Shown in pieces: positions 1-6,365 of a stretch of DNA of 19,599 bases. The notes under the pieces are model-generated. The model saw nothing but the letters and a program-made list of their open reading frames with translations. It made no database searches and was not told the DNA's origin. The stretch comes from an uncultured Fidelibacterota bacterium (lineage in GTDB: Bacteria > Marinisomatota > Marinisomatia > Marinisomatales > UBA1611): assembly GCA_913041325.1 (NCBI GenBank), contig CAJWHU010000010.1:1-19599 (forward strand), in the 5' to 3' direction. The position numbers were made by a program, and so were the translations under genes. Each line of letters starts with the position of its first letter. Position 1 is the stretch's first letter.

Positions 1-1
1 T

Positions 2-2764
2 GTTACTGATCAACAATTTACGCACCTTCTAGGTGAGGATAATACACCTGACGTTTTCATTGGACGCTTATCGATAGACTCTATATCAGACTTAATAGTT
101 ATTATTTCCAAGACAATACGCTATGCTAGAGATCCATTAGCTTTTGACGGTGGTTGGCTTGATAGAGGTCTTATAGTAGCTGGTAACTATGCCAACACCT
201 ATCCCATTCCTATTACTCCAAAATGGACATCGTATTGGCTTAGAGATGAGTTACTAGATTATGGATACTCCGATGTTGATACAGTATTCTATCCACCTAC
301 ACAGCAGGGTGCACCTTTTATAATACCGATAATAGACAATGGCGTTGGGATAGTCAACTACCGCGGATGGGGCGATGCTAATGGCTGGCATTATCCAGAG
401 TTCCATGTTGATGATGTTAATGATTTGAATAATGGCTGGCTTACACCGGTCTTCATGAGTTATGTATGTAATTCAAATGATTTTGCAAATAATGTTGACC
501 CTTGCTTAGCGGAGGCAATCCTGCGAGGAGGAACACCCACCGTTCCAAAAGGAGGTGTTGCGTTTGTGGGCCCATCTGACCTTCACACCAGCACCAAATA
601 CAACAATGTTATCAATGCGTATATGTACGACGCGATGCTCAATCACGGTGTTGTTGAGCTGGGACCTGCTATGCAGGCTGGACAATCCGGTCTTAACAAA
701 GAATTCCCAGCACAAAATGGGGCTGGCGAGGCACAAGAATTTTATGCCAATGTCTATAACATTTTAGGTGATCCATCTTTGCAGGTATATATTGACACTC
801 CAGATCAGTTTAGCATCTCATCTAACACAATATCAAGGGCAGATAACTACATATCTATAGACGTAGAAAACAGCAATGGCGATCCAGTGAATAACGCTGT
901 AATTAGTATAATGTCTGGTGGACAACTGTTATCTAAGGGGATAACTGATGTTAACGGAGAGTTCGCAGTTTCTACGAATCTTAGTTCAATTTCCAGTGTC
1001 GATATCTATGCAAACAAGCCTGCATTTATCCAGGGGCATATCAATGCTACAGTTGAAGAGAACGATACTGAGAGTAACCTGGCTATAGCAGAAATTATTG
1101 TACACGCTGGTGGTCAGACCGTTACCCCAGTATTGGGAGCGGAATTTAGTCTTGATATTGTTTTGGAAAATTTATCCTCAAGCGAAATATTATCACAAGC
1201 AGATGCGCTCATAACTTTTTCCGATGCTATTTCTCCCTCGTCATTAGATGTTACCATACCCGCAATGGGCCCAGGAGAGACGGTCACTCTTACAGATATG
1301 CATCTTACAGCTAGTGGTTTTGATGCAGGAAATGCCATCGTAGGTAAGTTTGAAGGAGTTGGTAGCATTGAGGTCGTGAGAAATTTTGCTGTAGAAATTC
1401 ATAGGCCGTCTTTCTCCATAGCCTTTGATAATCAAGCATTGCCAAGTAATCAATTTCAAGCCGAGATGATTTTTACAAACTATTCGCCCGGTCACTATGA
1501 GGAGATTTCATTTAACATTCTACCCATTTCTGATGGAGCACAAGTTATGGTCAATAATTCGACTGAGCACCAGTTTGACTTACACCCATTTCAGTCTGTG
1601 GCTATATCCTCTCAATTTGACATAGAACTGGGCGATGTTGCACCCGGGAGTGATATCACATTTTTAATAAACATGAAAAAAAATGATGATACATTTCATA
1701 CTCAGGAGGTAGTGCTCCATGTACCACCAACAGAAATCTTTTACCCTGTTGCTCCCGACAATTATGGTTATTGGGCCTATGACAATACGGACACAGGTTT
1801 TGAGCAGAGGCCAGACTTTAACTGGATAGAATTAGATCCAAATCATGGTGGGGAGGGCGCAAGTCATTATCAGCTCGATGATGATGACCACGTACGTGTC
1901 GATCTTCCTTTTGGTTTTAAATATTACGGGAATGACTACGATCAAATCACCATTAGTTCTAACGGCTGGACTTCATTTGAAATGTGCGAAATTGACTATT
2001 TCTGGAATATGTCTATACCAATGTATATGGGTCCAAAAGCGATGCTCGCTCCTTTTTCTGATGACCTTGAGACAATTGACTCGAATGATGACGGTAACAT
2101 AGATACCTGGGTGAATGTATACACACGATATGATCAGCCTGAGGGAAGGTTTATAATTGAGTGGTCAAGAGCATTGAATGGTTATGATGAGGTCACTGAA
2201 GAAACATTTCAGGTTATATTATATGATGAGGCAGAGATATCGACACAGTCAGGAGATGGGATAATTGAATTTCAGTATCTTGACATAAACGATGTGGATG
2301 TGACAAAAAATTATTCTACGGTAGGAATTGAGTCACCGGATAAAAGCGACGGATTGCAGTATGTTTTTAATAATGTTTATTCAGATGGTGCTGCTACATT
2401 AGAAAATGGAAGGGCTATTCGGTTTACCACTGAGGCTCCTTCGAATTACGTTGGAACAATGGACCTTGCTGCAGAAAACGTTCCTAATGATTTTAGCTTG
2501 AGCGCACCCTATCCTAACCCATTTAACCCAGTAGCGAAGATAGATTTAAAGGTTGCGGACGCTACAGATCTAGATGTTACTATTTTTGATCTAATGGGCA
2601 GAGAGGTAAGAAAACTACATCTGGGTTTCATTGTACCCGGTCAATACCAGTTTTCATGGAAAGGTAAAAACGAGGCTGGAAACTATGTTTCGTCAGGAAC
2701 ATACTTTCTGGTCGCAAATACCAAATCATCTGTGCAAACACAAAAGCTGGTATTTTTAAAATAA
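2..2764 (+). CDS. Secreted C25 (gingipain-type) cysteine-peptidase-like protein with T9SS sorting tail, 5' partial
   Basis: The reading frame is open from base 2, so the N terminus lies outside the window; about 920 residues are visible. The first ~260 fit the C25 peptidase fold: DVFIGR near the start, the NYRGWGD segment, the nucleophile region FMSYVCNSNDF (Cys codon 467-469), then PCLAEAILR and LGDPSLQVY closing the domain. In gingipain R the matching segments carry GHG (catalytic His) and VACVNGDF (catalytic Cys). Here the Cys is kept but the His position is Trp (codon 368-370). Ig-like and CARDB-like beta domains follow, then a beta-rich domain around bases 1740-2440. The tail has YPNPFNP, IFDLMGREV and GTYFLVA, a FlgD-like T9SS type A sorting domain, so export to the cell surface or medium is expected. 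It is either an inactive homologue or a variant protease; the fold assignment is firm, the activity is not. Confidence 0.85.
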   Translation, partial: VTDQQFTHLLGEDNTPDVFIGRLSIDSISDLIVIISKTIRYARDPLAFDGGWLDRGLIVAGNYANTYPIPITPKWTSYWLRDELLDYGYSDVDTVFYPPTQQGAPFIIPIIDNGVGIVNYRGWGDANGWHYPEFHVDDVNDLNNGWLTPVFMSYVCNSNDFANNVDPCLAEAILRGGTPTVPKGGVAFVGPSDLHTSTKYNNVINAYMYDAMLNHGVVELGPAMQAGQSGLNKEFPAQNGAGEAQEFYANVYNILGDPSLQVYIDTPDQFSISSNTISRADNYISIDVENSNGDPVNNAVISIMSGGQLLSKGITDVNGEFAVSTNLSSISSVDIYANKPAFIQGHINATVEENDTESNLAIAEIIVHAGGQTVTPVLGAEFSLDIVLENLSSSEILSQADALITFSDAISPSSLDVTIPAMGPGETVTLTDMHLTASGFDAGNAIVGKFEGVGSIEVVRNFAVEIHRPSFSIAFDNQALPSNQFQAEMIFTNYSPGHYEEISFNILPISDGAQVMVNNSTEHQFDLHPFQSVAISSQFDIELGDVAPGSDITFLINMKKNDDTFHTQEVVLHVPPTEIFYPVAPDNYGYWAYDNTDTGFEQRPDFNWIELDPNHGGEGASHYQLDDDDHVRVDLPFGFKYYGNDYDQITISSNGWTSFEMCEIDYFWNMSIPMYMGPKAMLAPFSDDLETIDSNDDGNIDTWVNVYTRYDQPEGRFIIEWSRALNGYDEVTEETFQVILYDEAEISTQSGDGIIEFQYLDINDVDVTKNYSTVGIESPDKSDGLQYVFNNVYSDGAATLENGRAIRFTTEAPSNYVGTMDLAAENVPNDFSLSAPYPNPFNPVAKIDLKVADATDLDVTIFDLMGREVRKLHLGFIVPGQYQFSWKGKNEAGNYVSSGTYFLVANTKSSVQTQKLVFLK

Positions 2765-3003
2765 TGGGGAGGGATGTGGTCATATACTCAACTTCATGGT
2801 GTGGACCTTGTAAAATGGCAAAGCGTCTTCTCGATGAGAAGGGCTTTAAATACAAAGAAATTGATATTGAAAGTGAAAATATTTCGCGCGAAGATTTGTA
2901 TAATATAACAGGGGGTAGAACTGTGCCACAAATTGTGATAGATAATTCTAGTATTGGAGGTTACGATGACTTGCTTGAAATGGACAGGGAAGGGAAATTG
3001 TAA
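2764..3003 (+). CDS. Glutaredoxin-like thiol oxidoreductase with CGPC active site
   Basis: This 79-residue protein has the full glutaredoxin/thioredoxin-like layout: strand DVVIYST, redox centre WCGPCK at residues 13-18, helix, EIDIE strand, the TVPQIVI segment with the cis-proline that faces the active site, and the GGYDDL glutathione-region loop. Size and the GGYDDL loop match glutaredoxin, expected to reduce disulfides or mixed disulfides in the cytoplasm; there is no signal peptide. The active site is the thioredoxin type CGPC, not the usual CPYC, so its electron donor cannot be read from sequence. The ATG shares one base with the stop of the upstream protease gene (TAATG), implying translational coupling. 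The downstream ORF begins 2 bases after its stop. Confidence 0.85.
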   Translation: MGRDVVIYSTSWCGPCKMAKRLLDEKGFKYKEIDIESENISREDLYNITGGRTVPQIVIDNSSIGGYDDLLEMDREGKL

Positions 3004-3005
3004 AG

Positions 3006-3875
3006 TTGTTTAAAACCATTGTTCGCTTAGTGAGGGCTTTTTCATTATTGGGAGCCCTTTTTTTATTTACAGAGTGCGCTGGGAAACTAAAGCCATGGAA
3101 ATTCAGCGATAAATATGCTCTAGATGTTCGTATTTTGGTAACACAAAATTGGTTGACAGAGGCTAGAAAAGAAATGAATGACCTTGACAGAATCATGAAA
3201 AAGCAGCTTCGTTATTACCTAGATAAAGATCTAAGGATTTATAATAGACTTGAGCCTAATTATGAATTAATGATGTCGTCAATGTTAGAAGCTGAAGGTA
3301 CACTAAGCGATATAACTCTAATATATGATAAGTTGAAAAGCGATTCAGGTGCAAGCCTTGAGTCAATTATTCCAGATTCCTCGGTCACTTTTCGAAAATT
3401 AATTGAGTCTCATAGCCAAAACATTTTGCAATCTCAAAAGCAATACTATGATGGTTTAAAAAAATTGAAAAAAGGTTTTAAAAAAGATCAGAAACATTTA
3501 ATCGTTGTCAAAGATTTCCATATAAATTTTGTAAATACACTTCATGAATTGAAATTTCAGAGACAAAAATTGAATCCAACATTAGAACTAATAAATAAAG
3601 AACTCAGCAGCGCTCTTTTTAATAGCAGTAACTATGCTGGGCCTTTAAACATCATTCAATTTTCAAAAAAAATCGAAGTCTATAATGAACGCATGGATGA
3701 ATTCGAAGATTTTTTGGAGAGAATAGATAAGTTAGCATATTTAGAGACAGGTGGTCATATTTTATTAATTGATTCGAAAAGAAATGGATTCAAGTTTATT
3801 GAGAAATATAAAAAGGGTCGCAGTGAGTATCTTGATATGTTAAGGGAGATACAAGATTTTGGCGAGGCAATTTAG
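3006..3875 (+). CDS. Unrecognised helical envelope protein with N-terminal signal segment
   Basis: I do not recognise this 289-residue protein. Residues 1-23 look like a signal peptide: basic VRLVR then hydrophobic FSLLGALFLF. Cys24 follows in FTEC-AGK, which resembles a lipoprotein cleavage site but has Glu at -1 and Phe at -3, so it is not a canonical lipobox. The rest is strongly helical and Lys/Glu-rich, with coiled-coil-like stretches around residues 135-200 and 215-245 and no conserved catalytic motif. The start is TTG, preceded at about 11 bases by purine-rich AGGGAAGG inside the glutaredoxin gene. It is probably co-transcribed with that gene, though a terminator-like hairpin sits in its first 20 codons (separate entry). 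It ends 4 bases from the stop of the convergent metalloprotease gene. A periplasmic or outer-membrane-anchored scaffold is possible, but this is inference. Confidence 0.7.
   Translation: MFKTIVRLVRAFSLLGALFLFTECAGKLKPWKFSDKYALDVRILVTQNWLTEARKEMNDLDRIMKKQLRYYLDKDLRIYNRLEPNYELMMSSMLEAEGTLSDITLIYDKLKSDSGASLESIIPDSSVTFRKLIESHSQNILQSQKQYYDGLKKLKKGFKKDQKHLIVVKDFHINFVNTLHELKFQRQKLNPTLELINKELSSALFNSSNYAGPLNIIQFSKKIEVYNERMDEFEDFLERIDKLAYLETGGHILLIDSKRNGFKFIEKYKKGRSEYLDMLREIQDFGEAI
3033..3064 (+). terminator. Terminator-like hairpin inside the signal-peptide codons
   Basis: AGGGCT (3033-3038) pairs perfectly with AGCCCT (3053-3058) across a 14-base loop, and the 3' arm runs directly into a stretch of seven T (3058-3064). 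This is the form of a rho-independent terminator with a short stem and a longish loop. It lies in codons 10-20 of the ORF starting at 3006, just after the glutaredoxin stop. It may end or attenuate the upstream transcript, or be chance from Phe/Leu codons (TTT, CTT) of a hydrophobic segment. Confidence 0.35.
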
Positions 3876-3879
3876 ATTT

Positions 3880-5523
3880 TCATTCTTTTTTTAGATAAGT
3901 GACTTTGTGCACTTTTTGATATTGCTTTCCTTTGACAAGAACAAAATATACTCCGTTAGATACTTTTCTACCATTGTTGTTAGTGCCATTCCATGAGAGG
4001 TTTGTGAAAATTTGCTTATCATAAACGTACGAGTCTGCCCATAATGTGCGACCAATTTTATCGAAAACTGTTAGGTTAATTGTTTGCGGTCCCATCAGCT
4101 GTATAGGAAATAAAATGTTTGCTCCTCTTGATGGATTCGGATACGGAATAAAGCTCTCAATATTTTCGGAGTAGCCATCCATTAGTTGCAGGCGATAGCT
4201 CCAAAATGTTTCACTCTCCCCCACAGCAGAAACCAGGAGAGATATCCATTCAAAACCAAGGTCTGGATCAATGTTTATATCATCACCAAATCTCACTGTC
4301 CAATTATTAGTTCCAAGCTGCTTTAATATTGCAACGAGAGCAAAATCACCCTCAATTGTCGTTAGCTTGATTCTTACTGGTGAGTCGGTGGCCACTGCAT
4401 AATAATTACTTGCATACAGCATGAGCGATTGGTTGTAAAGTGTTTCAGTGTCTTGCTCATTAAAAATGATGAATTCTTCTTGTGGTCCGCTAACTTGAGT
4501 TCTATAGCCAGCTGCCTCTTCATATCTATAAAGCTCTGCGTTCTCGCTTTCACTGAGTATTTTATTGGCAATGCACATCCTTTTGTAGACATCCTCGAAA
4601 GAGGAATTAAATCGTGCTAGTTCCTGATTGATTGCTGTGAGCGTAACATCCTCAGTTGAATTGGATAGTTGCCTTGAGTTTTCCCAAAAATTTCTAATTG
4701 TTTCTTTACCGCCTAGATGCTCGTCGATATACTGAAAGAAAATAAATGAGCCATACTCATGCCATTGATTTGATAAAATAATCGATGTGTTAGGTTTGGA
4801 AAACCAAGATGCAATGTAACGATAATGGTCATTGATACTATCAAATAACTCATCCTCGCTCCAAACAGCAGTTGCTTCCATAAACCAAGGGCTTTGCTCG
4901 AAAGCATTGCAATTATAGTCAAATTGTATCGCATGAAAGAACTCGTGTACTGCAGTTACTTTAATATTATCTATCTCAGTATTCGATGAGAACTGTGATG
5001 CAGAGTATGAGTTTCTCATCTTAATGTAGCTATCACATGAATTACCATAACCAATTGCAAACGCGGCTCCGAACCAATCTCCAGGTAGGTTCTCTATGCG
5101 TATTTCGTAAAGATTTTGTATGTTTGTTGGAGGCATATCAAAGAGCATTGTGTCAATAAAAAAAGACCAGACTTCCTCAAATATGGAGGCCATTTCTTCC
5201 ACATACTCTTGGCTTTCTACTTTATCATAACCTTCAAGCGTATAGAAAAATCTAAAATGTTCGGTGTCATAGATTAGATCCAGATCGGCATTTAATATGT
5301 CGATTGAACCATTGTTTGTAGTTAATCCAAGCTGTCCAAGGTTGATTAGTTGCTCCTCTGTTAGGGAATTTACTCCGTTCTTTATTATGTTATTTATATG
5401 AATCGTTGCGTCGATAGGTCCGTTGCTGTTGAGCAATGTTTTAAACGATTCAGAGGGGCTACTTATCTTACCATAAAGATTAGTTATTAAGAAAATAAAT
5501 AATAAACTATTGGTCGAGGTCAT
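3880..5523 (-). CDS. Secreted zinc metalloprotease, MXAN_6640-like, with T9SS sorting tail
   Basis: This 547-residue protein starts with a short signal peptide (LLFIFLITNLYG). The catalytic domain carries AVHEFFHAIQFDY (HExxH, His193 and His197, with Glu194 as base) followed by WFMEATAVWSED; Glu216 is the likely third zinc ligand, a gluzincin-style arrangement. The HEFFHAIQF...WFMEATAVW pairing is what I know from the MXAN_6640 family of putative metalloproteases. Residues from about 455 form a T9SS type A/FlgD-like sorting domain: IPYPNPSRG, LTVFDKIGRTLW, SNGVYFVLVKG. It should therefore be exported and may be anchored at the surface. The ATG lies inside the 3' end of a 36-codon ORF (17-base overlap), so its translation is probably coupled to that gene. 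Protein substrate unknown. Confidence 0.85.
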   Translation of the reverse strand: MTSTNSLLFIFLITNLYGKISSPSESFKTLLNSNGPIDATIHINNIIKNGVNSLTEEQLINLGQLGLTTNNGSIDILNADLDLIYDTEHFRFFYTLEGYDKVESQEYVEEMASIFEEVWSFFIDTMLFDMPPTNIQNLYEIRIENLPGDWFGAAFAIGYGNSCDSYIKMRNSYSASQFSSNTEIDNIKVTAVHEFFHAIQFDYNCNAFEQSPWFMEATAVWSEDELFDSINDHYRYIASWFSKPNTSIILSNQWHEYGSFIFFQYIDEHLGGKETIRNFWENSRQLSNSTEDVTLTAINQELARFNSSFEDVYKRMCIANKILSESENAELYRYEEAAGYRTQVSGPQEEFIIFNEQDTETLYNQSLMLYASNYYAVATDSPVRIKLTTIEGDFALVAILKQLGTNNWTVRFGDDINIDPDLGFEWISLLVSAVGESETFWSYRLQLMDGYSENIESFIPYPNPSRGANILFPIQLMGPQTINLTVFDKIGRTLWADSYVYDKQIFTNLSWNGTNNNGRKVSNGVYFVLVKGKQYQKVHKVTYLKKE

Positions 5524-5617
5524 TTAGTTTATCTCTATATTTAAAACGAAGATATAGACCTAGTAGTAGAAACCCAATTGCCCAAAATATCGCGTAATAA
5601 ACTAGTGCATCTTTCAT
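5507..5617 (-). CDS. 36-residue single-pass membrane peptide, overlaps the metalloprotease start
   Basis: I found this small ORF by reading the minus strand between its two larger neighbours. ATG at 5617, TAG at 5509-5507. The product starts MKDALVYYAIFWAIG, continues through a hydrophobic stretch of about 20 residues ending GLYL, and closes with a positively charged tail (RFKYRDK) plus a short acidic end. The positive-inside rule predicts N-out/C-in. It starts 8 bases after the upstream gene's stop and overlaps the next gene by 17 bases, as expected of a translated member of an operon. The layout resembles CcmD-type small membrane proteins (one helix then a basic tail), but no cytochrome-maturation gene is nearby, so I assign no function. 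The ribosome site is weak (AGGG about 9 bases upstream). Confidence 0.6.
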   Translation of the reverse strand: MKDALVYYAIFWAIGFLLLGLYLRFKYRDKLNDLDQ

Positions 5618-5625
5618 AATAAACC

Positions 5626-6264
5626 CTATAAACTGTCAACAATATATGCAAGAATCAGAAGAACGGATCCTAAATAAGTTTTCGTTGATTCACTTGTTGA
5701 ATTATTATTTTCAAGAGCGCCTGAAATGATTAAACCCGATCCAGAAAGAAACAACCATTTTTTAATACCGCTATGCACACCTCTAACCTGTACAGCGCGC
5801 GCCGAATCACTTGAAAGTTCTTTTGTTGTCAGAGAGTTTACAGAATAGTGTAAGGAGCCAATAAGAATCTCATGCTCATTGTTAAAGTTGAATTCATAAT
5901 TCTCTATTGGTTTTTTCATTTTTAAACCTATTTGAACTGACTTTTCAGATTGTATAACCTGTGAAGATAAAACCGCTCCTGGTAGTAATATGCTTTTTAC
6001 AGAGCTCGTATCAGCCTTGATATCATATATTGTAATGTAAAACCAGCCTGAATTTGCCTGCCATGCGGATATATTTTCACTTGATACTTGCTTATCTATG
6101 TACAATTTAACAATTATTCCATTTGATTTTGATTCTAAACTAATTTTTGTTAGTAATGGATCTTTGGATGCGAACAATAAAGAAAAATTCAAAAACAAAC
6201 CAACAGATAAAATCTTTTTTAAGGTCTTTGGGTAATGTGCTAAAAGGGAATTATGCTTTAACAA
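5626..6264 (-). CDS. Beta-rich envelope protein with signal segment and C-terminal membrane hairpin
   Basis: About 212 residues from the preferred start. The frame is open to an upstream TTG at 6282, but I chose the TTG at 6264: GAGG sits 9 bases before it (6277-6274), and this shortens an odd N-terminal extension ahead of the signal sequence. After the hydrophobic segment ILSVGLFLNFSLLFA comes a region of alternating beta strands (LTKISLESKSNGIIVKLYID onward, to about residue 145). It weakly recalls AMIN-type periplasmic domains, but I would not name it on that basis. Two hydrophobic segments near the C terminus (KWLFLSGSGLIISGAL and TYLGSVLLILAYIV) suggest a membrane hairpin. It is the first gene of the three-gene minus-strand cassette and probably acts at the membrane alongside the 36-residue peptide. 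Function unknown. Confidence 0.6.
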   Translation of the reverse strand: MLKHNSLLAHYPKTLKKILSVGLFLNFSLLFASKDPLLTKISLESKSNGIIVKLYIDKQVSSENISAWQANSGWFYITIYDIKADTSSVKSILLPGAVLSSQVIQSEKSVQIGLKMKKPIENYEFNFNNEHEILIGSLHYSVNSLTTKELSSDSARAVQVRGVHSGIKKWLFLSGSGLIISGALENNNSTSESTKTYLGSVLLILAYIVDSL

Positions 6265-6365
6265 TTGTATTTGCCTCGCCAATAGCTAGGATTAATCTAA
6301 TTTCAATTAGCCTTTGTTCACTTCTAAGGCGAACGGTAATTTTATATGGTTAAATCTGTTAATAA
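6265..6365. promoter_or_regulatory. Divergent intergenic region, likely two promoters, with an inverted repeat
   Basis: This is the only divergent gap in the window, so it should hold the promoters of both the minus-strand cassette and the long plus-strand gene run. It contains a perfect inverted repeat CTAATT-TC-AATTAG (6297-6310), a candidate operator. For the plus strand, TTGTTC (6314-6319), 17 bases, then TAATTT (6337-6342) is a weak sigma-70-like match, and an AT-rich alternative -10 lies at 6343-6348. The box assignments are uncertain because AT-rich DNA gives such matches often. Confidence 0.35.

Noticed and set aside
1114..1495. Minus-strand ORFs of 84 and 83 codons in the C25-like gene
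   Set aside because: Antisense shadows with no ribosome site, no motif and biased composition; the plus frame is well supported.
1889..1898. Perfect 10-bp palindrome CACGTACGTG
   Set aside because: It lies deep in the coding frame of the C25-like protein and encodes ordinary residues (DDHVRVD); one such palindrome in 19.6 kb is expected by chance.
2950..3030. Frameshift joining the glutaredoxin and the next ORF into one gene
   Set aside because: The glutaredoxin is complete at family length and the next ORF begins with its own signal-peptide-like segment, so they are two separate genes.
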